From CAYPEL01 sp036479985 (lineage in GTDB: Bacteria; Pseudomonadota; Gammaproteobacteria; DSM-19610): 64,000 nucleotides of DNA. Location: positions 496,001 to 560,000 of the forward strand of contig CBDDAF010000003.1 of assembly GCA_965224815.1 (NCBI GenBank), in the 5' to 3' direction. The notes beneath the pieces were generated by a model, which saw only the letters and a list, made by a program, of their open reading frames with translations, made no database searches and had not been told where the DNA came from. Positions 18,357 to 27,345 of this stretch are shown one piece after another. Position numbers and translations under genes: made by a program. Numbering within the stretch: position 1 is the first letter of the stretch; every line of letters begins with the position of its first letter.

Positions 18357-18433
18357 TTCCCTCCCCCTCTGGGGGAGGGGGTATAAATAAAGGCAGTTGT
18401 TTTATTTGATCCCCTCTCTCCCCGGAGGGTGAG
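18357..18433. repeat. CCCTCTCCC-type palindromes, family C
   Basis: Two short hairpins, CTCCCCC-TCT-GGGGGAG at 18361 and TCTCCCC-type text at 18411-18429, are separated by an AT-rich centre (TATAAATAAA ... TTTATTTGAT) that is itself an imperfect inverted repeat. The right part forms the last codons of the FlhG-like gene. A related copy occurs at 31813-31852. Confidence 0.8.
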
Positions 18434-19544
18434 GATGCTGCTGCGATGCGACATAATAAGCACAGCGCAATGTAGCACCCGAACTTTGCCGAACCCAGTA
18501 AACTTGATCGGCTGTATCGACTTGCTCATGATCAGTTTGATAATCCAAACCATTCAGCCAGTAATCTGAACCATGCGCCTGTATTACTTCCGACTCGCTT
18601 GATCGATCAGACGTTGCCAGGTCTTTATCCAGACTCACAAAATCTTTACATTGGTTAACCCGGGTTATTAACACTTCAACACGATCGGATAAAGTATCAA
18701 GCTGAGATTCGAGTGAGTCAAAACTGCCTTCCGGTGTAAATTTATTATTGACATTAATATCTACCCCGGCTGCTTTAAGATAGCGTTGCCAAAAGTTCTG
18801 TATCGATTGCGTTGCAATTGTGCCTTTGCTCAAGGAAAGTTTTTTTGCAAGTCGATCGAGATCTGAATCCGTGCTGCATAAATGTTCGAGCACCTGCTGC
18901 CTGGAATGCTCTTTCAACCTGGCATCGCAAACCTGACCCAGCAAAGATAGCGTTTCCTGCAGATAAAATTCGGTGACTTCACGAAACCGTGCATAAGCGT
19001 GACTGCCAATAATATTGTTCCGGCATTGATTAACCACAGCCATTATTGTGTTAGTAATCTGATGTTCGCGTAACCGCTTAACGACAGCGTAGGCATCGTC
19101 CTGGGTTTTCCTGTCATCAGTAATGACAAGCAACAAGGCATCACAGGCTTCAAGAAAAGACGTCACTGTTCGATCCGCACCCGCCGCAACGTCGATAATC
19201 AGATAATCATAGTCTTTCAATTTGGATAGCTGGGTAGCCATTTCAGTGAGATGATTCGATGTCAGGGCTGACATCCGTTCAGCCGCAGAATCTCCAAAAA
19301 TAATATCCACACCGCAAATGCCTGGTTGAATTACCTGTTCAAGATTTGCCTGGCCATCCAGTAAATCAACCAGTGTTTTATCAGGATGATAATCCCACAA
19401 CGCGCCCAAGCTCGATGGCCCCCAATCAGCATCAAGCAGGCAAGTACTGTGTCCGTGCCGTGACAACGCAATTGCCAATCCAGTTGCAACTGTTGTTGCT
19501 CCCGTTCCAGGAGTTCCCGCACTAATGGCGATGACGCAGGTCAT
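18402..19544 (-). CDS. FlhG/MinD-like ATPase paralogue with degenerate Walker A
   Basis: 380 residues with the SIMIBI fold: LLDADWGPSSLGALWD, the DYLIIDVAAGAD switch II, and the DDRKTQDDAYAVVKRL helix resemble FlhG. The deviant Walker A, normally GKGGVGKT, reads AGTPGTGATT: the signature Lys is Thr and the P-loop Lys is Ala. CpaE-like relatives also show GATT, so nucleotide binding may be weak rather than absent. The C-terminal 130 residues are low-similarity, and the last residues (HPHPPGREGIK) are encoded by a dispersed repeat. It lies between an L,D-transpeptidase and peptide permeases. The role is unknown; a spatial regulator of wall synthesis is possible. Confidence 0.8.
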   Translation of the reverse strand: MTCVIAISAGTPGTGATTVATGLAIALSRHGHSTCLLDADWGPSSLGALWDYHPDKTLVDLLDGQANLEQVIQPGICGVDIIFGDSAAERMSALTSNHLTEMATQLSKLKDYDYLIIDVAAGADRTVTSFLEACDALLLVITDDRKTQDDAYAVVKRLREHQITNTIMAVVNQCRNNIIGSHAYARFREVTEFYLQETLSLLGQVCDARLKEHSRQQVLEHLCSTDSDLDRLAKKLSLSKGTIATQSIQNFWQRYLKAAGVDINVNNKFTPEGSFDSLESQLDTLSDRVEVLITRVNQCKDFVSLDKDLATSDRSSESEVIQAHGSDYWLNGLDYQTDHEQVDTADQVYWVRQSSGATLRCAYYVASQQHPHPPGREGIK

Positions 19545-19558
19545 AATTTCAATTACCC

Positions 19559-20035
19559 TTATTCGTTAATTTGTACACTGGCACCCACATCAACATAGTT
19601 AAATAATTCGGCCACATCTGTATTCGTCATACGGATACATCCGTGTGACTTCGGTACACCCATGGGTTCGCTGTCTGGACAGCCGTGAATATAAACCAGG
19701 CGTTGCATCGTATCGACATTTCCTAGCCGGTTAAGACCGGGCTCATCGCCAGATAGCCAGAGTATCCGCGTGAGCACCCAGTCCCGACCCGGATATTCAG
19801 CTGCCAGTTCCTCACTATAAATTTCACCGGTTGGCCGGCGTCCGACAAAAACGCTCCTGATAGGATAATCGCCACCAATTTTGGCACGGATTCGATGCCG
19901 ACCTCGTGGTGTACAATTACTGCCTTTTTGTTCACCAGCCCCATTGAGCGCAGTAGAAATCGGGTAGGTTTTTACCCTGCCTTTTTGGTTCAGCAACAAC
20001 GTTTGTGCAGACAGGTTAATATCAATATCGGGCAT
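19559..20035 (-). CDS. L,D-transpeptidase (YkuD domain) without signal peptide
   Basis: 158 residues form one YkuD domain. The active-site block has H117 in YIHG and S-H-G-C-I-R-M with catalytic C133. Members cross-link peptidoglycan (3-3 links), attach lipoprotein to murein, or cleave such bonds. Short single-domain proteins without a recognisable signal peptide (this one begins MPDIDINLSAQTLLL) are common in gammaproteobacteria. The gene is next to a peptide-binding lipoprotein gene and upstream of the FlhG-like gene, all on one strand. Confidence 0.9.
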   Translation of the reverse strand: MPDIDINLSAQTLLLNQKGRVKTYPISTALNGAGEQKGSNCTPRGRHRIRAKIGGDYPIRSVFVGRRPTGEIYSEELAAEYPGRDWVLTRILWLSGDEPGLNRLGNVDTMQRLVYIHGCPDSEPMGVPKSHGCIRMTNTDVAELFNYVDVGASVQINE

Positions 20036-20061
20036 CGAAGCTGTTTTTATCCTGATTCAAT

Positions 20062-21552
20062 TTAGTACGATTTTAGCGTATTTACCAGCGCATCAAAATT
20101 ACCATCTGCAGCAACCTGATAGTTATGTATGTTATCACGCATAGCGACAAACTGATCTTCGTACCAGAGTGGTATATAAGGCAATATTTTTAATAAATGC
20201 GCCTGTATTTTCTGAAATTGGAGTGCTTTTCGATCCATATTTGTTTCATTTTCAGCAGCTGCTATTAATTGATCGGTCATTGAATCCTTTAACCGCCCTC
20301 GGTTTGCTCCCTCTGGAGGCAGTGAATTACTATGAAACACATAACGAAAAATATCCGGTGTTTTAACCCCGACCCAGGTCAGACTAAATAGCTGGAAACT
20401 ACCTGCTTTAATATCACCGTAGAAAGTACCCCAATCATAGCTCTTGATTTTAACCTGGATGCCAGCGTCCGCCAATTGCTGTTGCAAGACAGTGGCAATA
20501 CGAATCCTGAATGGATCGCTAGATGTTTTGTATTCGAGCTTTAGTGGGTTTTCCGAGCCGAAACCTGCACCTGAAAGTAATTTCCGGGCAGCCACCAAAT
20601 CACGGCTAATTAATGGTAGGCCTTTACCACCAGCCCAGTGTGAAGCCGGTAGTAAGGAAGATGCTTTGCGTGCGCCGTTAGAAAAAATGTGTTGGATAAT
20701 CTCATTGCGATCAATCGCCAGTGAAATTGCCTGCCTGACAGCAAGTGCAGTTGTTGTTTCATCTTCAAGATTAAAACCCAGATAGGTAAAATTACTTCCT
20801 TCTGTATGCTGCACACTGATACTTGATTTTTGTGTCAGTAATTCAATCAATTCTGTGGGCAAGTCATTTTGCAGAAGATCAATTTCACCTCGTAATAATT
20901 TAAGAACTCGCATGGTTGGATCTGCAACTTTCTCAAACACCAGCGGTTGTAAGTCAGCAACGCGCGTTAATAACAATTTTCCAGGCTGTGACCAATCTTC
21001 AAATCTGAATGCCCCACTACCCATTGGTTTTTTCGCAAGCGAACCATTCGCTTCAATAATTTCTTCAGGCAGGATACCGATTGCAAGATAAGCCGGGAAT
21101 AGCACATCGTGACTGCTGAGTTCAAATTCGATTGTATTGCTATCAACCGCATGTATCGCCTTGATCATTGCCAGCGTTTTTCGATGTGGAGAAGCAGTGG
21201 CAGGATCAAGGATAGAACGATACGTGGCAACGACATCACTGGCATCCAGCCTTGTTCCATTGTGAAATATCCGTCCAGACTCACCTAGTGTAAAACGGTA
21301 CTTGTCCGGTTTTATGAATTGCCAGCTTGCCAGAGAAGGTTGTGGGCGTGACGCCTCGTCTAGAATAACAAGACTACGGTATATAAGCCGATTGATTCTT
21401 TCTGATGCAGCATCTGTAGAGAAACGCGGATCTAGATTAATAGGCGCATTGGCTAAACCAAAACGAATTGCCGGTGACTGCTCTGTTTGGCATGCAGCAA
21501 GTAGACATATCAGGCACAGCTGCGACAGTAGGATTGAAGCAACTCTTACCAC
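20062..21552 (-). CDS. Peptide ABC transporter substrate-binding lipoprotein (SBP_bac_5)
   Basis: 496 residues starting with a lipoprotein signal: hydrophobic LLSQLCLICLLAAC with the lipobox Cys at about residue 21. The mature part is a class C binding protein: RFGLANAPINLDPRFSTDAAS, SDVVATYRSILDP, AIDRNEIIQHIF, and the C-terminal IPLWYEDQFVA. Such proteins deliver oligopeptides, dipeptides, nickel or murein peptides to Opp/Dpp permeases. Given the neighbours NagZ and L,D-transpeptidase, a murein peptide is a reasonable guess. The start overlaps the end of the CYTH gene by 7 bases. Confidence 0.92.
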   Translation of the reverse strand: MVRVASILLSQLCLICLLAACQTEQSPAIRFGLANAPINLDPRFSTDAASERINRLIYRSLVILDEASRPQPSLASWQFIKPDKYRFTLGESGRIFHNGTRLDASDVVATYRSILDPATASPHRKTLAMIKAIHAVDSNTIEFELSSHDVLFPAYLAIGILPEEIIEANGSLAKKPMGSGAFRFEDWSQPGKLLLTRVADLQPLVFEKVADPTMRVLKLLRGEIDLLQNDLPTELIELLTQKSSISVQHTEGSNFTYLGFNLEDETTTALAVRQAISLAIDRNEIIQHIFSNGARKASSLLPASHWAGGKGLPLISRDLVAARKLLSGAGFGSENPLKLEYKTSSDPFRIRIATVLQQQLADAGIQVKIKSYDWGTFYGDIKAGSFQLFSLTWVGVKTPDIFRYVFHSNSLPPEGANRGRLKDSMTDQLIAAAENETNMDRKALQFQKIQAHLLKILPYIPLWYEDQFVAMRDNIHNYQVAADGNFDALVNTLKSY

Positions 21553-22013
21553 TGCGAGTAAGGATGGTTGAGCAGATTCATATTCAAATAGCGTGGATCA
21601 TTAGATACTTCTTCGCCTAACCAGTCAGGTTTTTCAAAGGCTTCCTCTTCATCAGAAAGCTCAATTTCAGCTACGATTAAACCTTGATTCTGTGCGGAGA
21701 ACACATCAATTTCCCAGACGTGTGGTGCTTGTTTTACCCGGTAACGAATTTTTTCAACCACTATCCCGCCGCACAATTTCTCTAGTATTTCAGCAGCATC
21801 GGTCACAGGTACAGGATATTCATATTCAAGCCGCCGGATCAACGAAATTGCACTCTTTATATTCAGAAAGGCTTTCTGGGCTTCGATTCGCACCCGTACC
21901 GAACTGGATGAGTCCGTCGATAAATAGCCCTGTATCATCGTCGTCCCAGAGTCTGCCTGTGGTTTCCAGTCATCATTAAGCACCAAAAACTTGCGTTCAA
22001 TTTCAATGGCCAT
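21546..22013 (-). CDS. CYTH-domain protein (triphosphate tunnel metalloenzyme)
   Basis: 155 residues that begin MAIEIERKFLV, carrying the ExExK signature (E4, E6, K8) of CYTH proteins. Further family positions are GYLS, VRVRIEAQKAFLNIKSA, RLEYEYPVP and EIDVFSAQNQGLIVAEIELSDEEE. Bacterial short CYTH proteins hydrolyse inorganic triphosphate or similar substrates; the class that starts EIERKFLV is usually a tripolyphosphatase. The start at 22013 is preferred over the in-frame ATG at 22073, which lies inside ygfX. Confidence 0.92.
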   Translation of the reverse strand: MAIEIERKFLVLNDDWKPQADSGTTMIQGYLSTDSSSSVRVRIEAQKAFLNIKSAISLIRRLEYEYPVPVTDAAEILEKLCGGIVVEKIRYRVKQAPHVWEIDVFSAQNQGLIVAEIELSDEEEAFEKPDWLGEEVSNDPRYLNMNLLNHPYSQW

Positions 22014-22458
22014 GGGCAGATTGTAACAAGCGCACCCGCAGTTGACGAAAGGAATGACTGTCGACCGCATCAAACGGAATGACGAGCGTATATCTTGGGG
22101 TTAAGCCGCTACCAAAGCGAGCGATGACGAGAAATGTGGTCACAAAAACCGGTAGTCGCAATTCTGTATTCACCTGATTATTATTGGCGAATATTAGTCG
22201 CCAGCCTTGCTGGTCTGAATACTCAATCTGGCTAATACGGGATTTGTTATTTGACCCATGCCTGTAAAATGTCAGATACAAGCCATAGACAATTGATCCC
22301 AAGCATAAAGTCAGCTTAACGATCAAATTCAGGGACAATGTCAGGCATATTATGCCGGACAGGCTATAGCATGCTATTAGCAAGATTCGATAGCTGGCTG
22401 ACGATTTAACCTCAACCCGTAAGTTTGTAGTGAATTTACCATTCTGATTTTGCGACAT
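22003..22458 (-). CDS. ygfX: YgfX-like inner-membrane protein
   Basis: About 151 residues. Two helices (residues about 25-65: ILLIACYSLSGIICLTLSL, then LTLCLGSIVYGLYLTFY) follow a short polar N-terminus, then a small cytoplasmic domain with GWRLIFANNNQVNTELRLPVF-type text and a basic end. This fits the YgfX (CptA) family. In Escherichia coli ygfX pairs with sdhE and lies near ygfZ. Here ygfZ is the divergent neighbour but sdhE is missing from the gap. The ATG at 22458 has AAAAAGG 8 bases upstream. Family assignment rests on topology and context. Confidence 0.72.
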   Translation of the reverse strand: MSQNQNGKFTTNLRVEVKSSASYRILLIACYSLSGIICLTLSLNLIVKLTLCLGSIVYGLYLTFYRHGSNNKSRISQIEYSDQQGWRLIFANNNQVNTELRLPVFVTTFLVIARFGSGLTPRYTLVIPFDAVDSHSFRQLRVRLLQSAHGH

Positions 22459-22482
22459 CCTTGTCACCTTTTTCGTAAAACC

Positions 22483-22546
22483 TGTAGGCGCAGCTTCAGC
22501 CGCGATGGTCTCAAACTACCCTTTCGCGGCTGAAGCCGCTCCTACA
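22483..22546. repeat. REP-like palindrome, family A copy 3
   Basis: Arms TGTAGGCGCAGCTTCAGCC plus GCGA and TCGCGGCTGAAGCC plus GCTCCTACA, with two mismatched positions and an 18-nt loop. This copy lies between divergent genes (ygfX and ygfZ), so it occupies a promoter region. Confidence 0.92.
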
Positions 22547-22661
22547 GGTTTTGATGAATTAATCAAAGTTTTGCAAGCATACCACCCCGTATAATCAAGT
22601 GACAACCGTCGCATAAGCGACTAAGATTTTGTCTTAACCAACATCTATATAGCGAGATAAT

Positions 22662-23717
22662 ATGCACGAACAATGGCAAGAATTCCTGACTAATGTCGGC
22701 GCAGAATTCAATCATGGCAACGTCATACACTATGGCAACCCAAGACGGGAATCCAGTGTTGTCCTGACCGGTAATGCGTTTGCTGACCTGTCACACTTCG
22801 GACTTATTTCTGTCCATGGCGAAGATGCTGTCAGTTTTTTACAAGCCCAATTTAGTAATGATCTGAATACTGTTGATAAGCATCACAGTCAGCTAAGTGG
22901 TTATTGCAACCCAAAAGGCCGCTTGATTGCCACACTGCGTATTTTCCAGCATGCTGATAGTTACTATCTGTGCCTACCGACAGAACTGGTTGAAACAATC
23001 ATAAAACGTTTACGCATGTTTGTTTTACGTGCTCAAGTCACACTGGAAGATGTCAGCGATAATTTCGTACATCTAGGTGTTACTGGAAACGATATCGATG
23101 CTGAGCTTGGCCGGGTAATCAGCAGTCTGCCAGAGACAGTTAACGACGTCACATCTACGGATGAAACTGTAAAGATTAAAGTACCTGGCGCCCAGTCCAG
23201 TTATGAAATTTTCACCACGGTTGAGTTGGCTAAAACACTTTGGAATGCCTTAAATGTCAAAGCGGCCCCAGTCGGTGCGGGTGCCTGGATGCTGGGAGAT
23301 ATCCAGGCTGGAATACCCGTTATTGTTTCACAGACCAGTGAAGCCTTTGTGCCACAAATGGTGAACTGGAATCTGGTCGACGGCGTAAGCTTCAAAAAAG
23401 GCTGTTACCCTGGCCAGGAAATCGTTGCCCGGATGGAGTATCTGGGCAAACTCAAGCGCCGCATGTACAAGGCACAGGTTGCCTCTGATCAACCGCCAGT
23501 CGCTGGAGATGAGGTATTTGATGCCAATGGAAACACTCAACCTGTCGGTAAATTGGTCTCCAGTGCCAACCATCCAGATGGCGTCTATTCTTTGCTTGTC
23601 GTCTTGCAAATATCAGCCGCAGAAAGCGAATCCTCATCCCTGCGCCTGGTCGATCAATCAGGACCAAAAATTGAGCTCGAAAACCTACCTTATCCCTTTC
23701 CTGTAGAAGATAAGTAA
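22662..23717 (+). CDS. ygfZ: Folate-binding iron-sulfur cluster maintenance protein
   Basis: 351 residues of the YgfZ/GcvT family. The hallmark KGCYPGQEIVAR lies near residue 245, containing the conserved Cys needed for function in E. coli. Earlier features are LSHFGLISVHGEDAVSFLQAQFSNDL and CNPKGRLIATLRIF. YgfZ uses tetrahydrofolate to help assemble or repair certain Fe-S enzymes, including MiaB. It is divergent from the ygfX cluster, a REP-like hairpin lying between them. Confidence 0.95.
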   Translation: MHEQWQEFLTNVGAEFNHGNVIHYGNPRRESSVVLTGNAFADLSHFGLISVHGEDAVSFLQAQFSNDLNTVDKHHSQLSGYCNPKGRLIATLRIFQHADSYYLCLPTELVETIIKRLRMFVLRAQVTLEDVSDNFVHLGVTGNDIDAELGRVISSLPETVNDVTSTDETVKIKVPGAQSSYEIFTTVELAKTLWNALNVKAAPVGAGAWMLGDIQAGIPVIVSQTSEAFVPQMVNWNLVDGVSFKKGCYPGQEIVARMEYLGKLKRRMYKAQVASDQPPVAGDEVFDANGNTQPVGKLVSSANHPDGVYSLLVVLQISAAESESSSLRLVDQSGPKIELENLPYPFPVEDK

Positions 23718-23875
23718 CTAGCCTCTCAGACAATATAGACATAAATACAGGGTTTATAACAAGTTACTGAATACCCTCATATTTACAGCTGAACAATATT
23801 CAAGCTTCGCTATTTGTCGCCGAAGTTATACACCTGAGCCTTTATTAAAAATTAACAACATAATGGCCAACGGGA

Positions 23876-25849
23876 ATGATTATGGACGACAGTGACAAAT
23901 ATTTAATACGCATTCAAGAACTAGAAGGCGACCTCGACCAGCGTGAGCTAGAGCTCAACTTGTTGCGCGAAATTGTTGACCTGATTGGCTCTGAATATAA
24001 CCTACAAACTGTTTATGAGCATGTCGCTATGCGTGCCCGTAAGCTGCTGCGTGCGGAAACAGTGTTAATCCCCGTATTAGACAAAGATCATCAAACCTAT
24101 ACCTACCAGGCTGCCGATGGTGAATATGCCGATGAACTTCAAGGCCAGGAGTTACCCATTGAAATTGGCGTATGCGGATGGGTATTTCGTAATCGTAAGG
24201 TCTGGTGGCGTGGTGTCCTCGAAGAGCTGAATGAAAATGAACGTAACCGTTGGGAAAAAGAAGCCGGTACATTAATCCTCGTACCACTAGTTGGGAAGCA
24301 GCATTTTTTAGGTGGCATCGCTGCCATCAACAAAATTGACAAGGACGAATTCAGCAAACGTGACCTTGATATGTTGAAACTGTTTGCCGGTCAGGTCAGT
24401 TTTGCAATTGATAATGCCATCTTCTTCAACGAACTCAACGATGCCAAGCAAAGTGCGGAAGCTTTTCGAAATAAGCTGGAAAGCGCTAATAAACGCTTAA
24501 CCACTGCCAACGAGGATTTACGTAAACTTGCCGTGCATGATCCTCTTACCGGTCTGCCAAATCGGACGCTTATCATGGATCGATTGCAACAGGGTGTACT
24601 CGGTGCTAAACGAAATACAGAGCACCTGGCATTGTTGATGATAGATCTTGATCAATTCAAAATTGTAAACGACACGCTGGGGCATTTAGTAGGTGACCAC
24701 TTACTCACTTGTGTCGGCCAACGATTCCAAAGAACGCTAAGAGAAGTTGACACGCTGGGACGGCTAGGCGGTGATGAATTTGCCGTGGTTGTTCCCGAAA
24801 CTGATCTGGAATCAATTGCATTGGTTGCTTCCAAATTACAAAGCGTCCTGCAAACACCTGTTACTGTCGAAGGCAACAGTTTCAGCATAGGTGCCAGTAT
24901 TGGAATAGCACTATATCCAGAACATGGGGAAGACCCTGCGACTCTTCTCAGGCACGCTGATAAGGCCATGTACGTTGCGAAACGCAATAAGGATGATTAT
25001 GCCTTTTATTGCAATGAATTCGACGAGCAAAATCCGGGCAGTCTCGCATTGATCAGTGATATGCGCACCGCCATCAGTGATGGAACAATCGATATTGCAC
25101 TTCAACCCAAGTTTGATTTTAGAAGCGGATTGGTGACTGGAGTCGAAGCGCTGGCTCGCTGGACGCATCATGAAAAAGGTTTTATATCACCCGTAGATTT
25201 TATACCTATGCTGGAAAGCACCGGTCTTATCAAACCATTTACGCTCTTGATTCTTGAAAAATCCATTCGCGAATGCATGAAATGCCGTGCTCTGGGTTAT
25301 GATCTTAGTATCGCCGTTAACCTGTCCATGCATAACCTCCGCGACAGCAATTTGCCAGACCAGATAGCTGATTTACTGTCCAGGTACAGAATGGAACGGA
25401 ATGTGCTGATGCTGGAAATCACCGAAAGCACAATTATGAGCAATCCCGAACACACTATGGAAATACTCTCAAAGCTGGAAAGCATGGGTATTAAACTCAG
25501 CATCGATGATTTTGGAACCGGTTATTCATCGCTGAGTCACCTTAAAAAGTTACCGGTGCATCAGCTGAAAATAGACCGCGCTTTTGTAAAGGATGTTACA
25601 ACGGATAACGATGATGCTGTTATCGTAAAATCAACCATCGATCTGGCACACAATCTTGGCCTTGAAACCGTTGCAGAAGGTATTGAAACAAAGGATGTAC
25701 TGGATGCCATAAAGCAAGCCGGGTGCGATATTGCTCAAGGTTACTTGATCAGCAAACCACTTTACCCAGATGATCTGCTGAAGTTTCTTGAAGCAGGCGA
25801 CTGGCCAATACGATCAATAAAACAAAAAAATACTGAACCTGTTTATTGA
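23876..25849 (+). CDS. GAF-GGDEF-EAL cyclic-di-GMP protein
   Basis: 657 residues: a short coiled-coil start, a GAF domain at about 20-180, a GGDEF domain at about 215-375 with intact RLGGDEF near residue 296, and an EAL domain at about 395-640 with GVEALARW and DDFGTGYSSLSHL plus ETVAEGIET. Both catalytic signatures are complete, so it could make and break c-di-GMP, with the GAF domain sensing a small ligand. No transmembrane helix is seen, so it should be cytoplasmic. It overlaps the convergent lysS gene by 7 bases. Confidence 0.95.
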   Translation: MIMDDSDKYLIRIQELEGDLDQRELELNLLREIVDLIGSEYNLQTVYEHVAMRARKLLRAETVLIPVLDKDHQTYTYQAADGEYADELQGQELPIEIGVCGWVFRNRKVWWRGVLEELNENERNRWEKEAGTLILVPLVGKQHFLGGIAAINKIDKDEFSKRDLDMLKLFAGQVSFAIDNAIFFNELNDAKQSAEAFRNKLESANKRLTTANEDLRKLAVHDPLTGLPNRTLIMDRLQQGVLGAKRNTEHLALLMIDLDQFKIVNDTLGHLVGDHLLTCVGQRFQRTLREVDTLGRLGGDEFAVVVPETDLESIALVASKLQSVLQTPVTVEGNSFSIGASIGIALYPEHGEDPATLLRHADKAMYVAKRNKDDYAFYCNEFDEQNPGSLALISDMRTAISDGTIDIALQPKFDFRSGLVTGVEALARWTHHEKGFISPVDFIPMLESTGLIKPFTLLILEKSIRECMKCRALGYDLSIAVNLSMHNLRDSNLPDQIADLLSRYRMERNVLMLEITESTIMSNPEHTMEILSKLESMGIKLSIDDFGTGYSSLSHLKKLPVHQLKIDRAFVKDVTTDNDDAVIVKSTIDLAHNLGLETVAEGIETKDVLDAIKQAGCDIAQGYLISKPLYPDDLLKFLEAGDWPIRSIKQKNTEPVY

Positions 25850-27333
25850 CGCATATGCGGGAACAATAAAACGTCACGTATCGAAGCTGAGTCAGTAAAA
25901 AACATTGCCAGCCGATCAATACCAATACCCTCGCCTGCTGTTGGCGGCATACCATGTTCCAGGGCACAGATATAGTCTGCATCATAATGCATAGCTTCAT
26001 CATCACCCGCCTCTTTTTCTTCAACTTGTTGTCGAAAACGTTCAGCCTGATCTTCAGGATCGTTTAATTCCGAAAATCCGTTTGCGATCTCCCGTCCACC
26101 TACAAAGAATTCAAACCGGTCGGTGACAAATGGATCTTGATCATTTCTACGCGCAAGCGGTGAAACCTCAGCCGGGTAAGCAGTAATGAAAGTTGGTGCA
26201 ATCAACCTCGTTTCTACCGTTTTTTCAAATATTTCAATTTGAATTTTACCTAATCCATAGCTGTCTTTTATCGGGATATCCAGCTTACTGGCAATTCCGC
26301 GCGCGGACTCGATATCACTAATCTGTGATTCGGTTAAATCCTTATTAAAATGCAAGATAGATTCAATAACCGTCATACGCGTGAATGGTTTACTGAAATC
26401 ATAGCTTTCACCCTGATACTCAATTTGCGTTTTTCCTATCAGTTGTTTTGCCATGCCGCGCAATAAGGATTCTGTTGTATCCATAAGGTCATTGTAATCT
26501 GCATAAGCTTCATAAAACTCAAGCATGGTAAATTCTGGATTATGCCGGGTTGATAAACCTTCGTTGCGGAAACTCCGATTAATCTCATAAACTTTTTCAA
26601 AACCGCCAACCACCAGGCGTTTTAAATACAGTTCTGGTGCTACGCGTAAATACAAATCCATATCCAGGGCATTGTGATGCGTTGTAAATGGCCGGGCTGT
26701 TGCACCACCTGGAATCACATGCATCATAGGCGTTTCTACTTCGAGAAAGTTTCGCTTGTCAAGAAACTCACGAATGTACTGAATAATCCTGGATCTAATG
26801 ATGAACGTATTACGTGATTCTTCGCTCATAATCAGGTCAAGATAACGTTGCCGGTAGCGGGTTTCCTGATCGGTCAGACCATGAAATTTTTCAGGTAGAG
26901 GACGCAGTGACTTGGTCAGCATACTGATCGCATCCACCTTAACCGACAATTCATCTGTTTTAGTTTTAAACAGCACGCCTTCAGCAGAAACTATGTCACC
27001 AATATCCCAGCCCTTAAACTCCTGGTAAACACCTTCAGGTAAAGCATCACGCTGTAGAAATAACTGAATGCGGCCAGTCATGTCCTGTATTTGCGCAAAG
27101 CTGGCTTTGCCCATGACACGTTTTGCCATTAATCGACCGGCCATTTTCACCCGTGTCGGCAAAGCTTCCAGCGATTCGTTATCTTTACTATCAAACTGGG
27201 CATGTACATTTTCAGCCAGTGAATCGCGCCGAAAATCATTTGGAAAAGCGACGCCGTTCTCGCGTAGTTTTTTTAACTTCTCACGACGTTCAACAATGAG
27301 TTTATTTTCGTTATCTTGCTTTTCTTCAGCCAT
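25843..27333 (-). CDS. lysS: Lysyl-tRNA synthetase, class II
   Basis: 496 residues. An N-terminal OB-fold anticodon-binding domain (VKMAGRLMAKRVMGKASFAQIQDMTG) precedes the class II core: motif 1 around FLEVETPMMH, motif 2 FRNEGLSTRHNPEFTMLE, and motif 3 GEGIGIDRLAMFFTDS. The length is standard. It follows prfB by 12 bases, the usual prfB-lysS pair. The 3' end overlaps the convergent c-di-GMP gene. Confidence 0.98.
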   Translation of the reverse strand: MAEEKQDNENKLIVERREKLKKLRENGVAFPNDFRRDSLAENVHAQFDSKDNESLEALPTRVKMAGRLMAKRVMGKASFAQIQDMTGRIQLFLQRDALPEGVYQEFKGWDIGDIVSAEGVLFKTKTDELSVKVDAISMLTKSLRPLPEKFHGLTDQETRYRQRYLDLIMSEESRNTFIIRSRIIQYIREFLDKRNFLEVETPMMHVIPGGATARPFTTHHNALDMDLYLRVAPELYLKRLVVGGFEKVYEINRSFRNEGLSTRHNPEFTMLEFYEAYADYNDLMDTTESLLRGMAKQLIGKTQIEYQGESYDFSKPFTRMTVIESILHFNKDLTESQISDIESARGIASKLDIPIKDSYGLGKIQIEIFEKTVETRLIAPTFITAYPAEVSPLARRNDQDPFVTDRFEFFVGGREIANGFSELNDPEDQAERFRQQVEEKEAGDDEAMHYDADYICALEHGMPPTAGEGIGIDRLAMFFTDSASIRDVLLFPHMRQ

Positions 27334-27345
27334 AACAGTTCCTGT

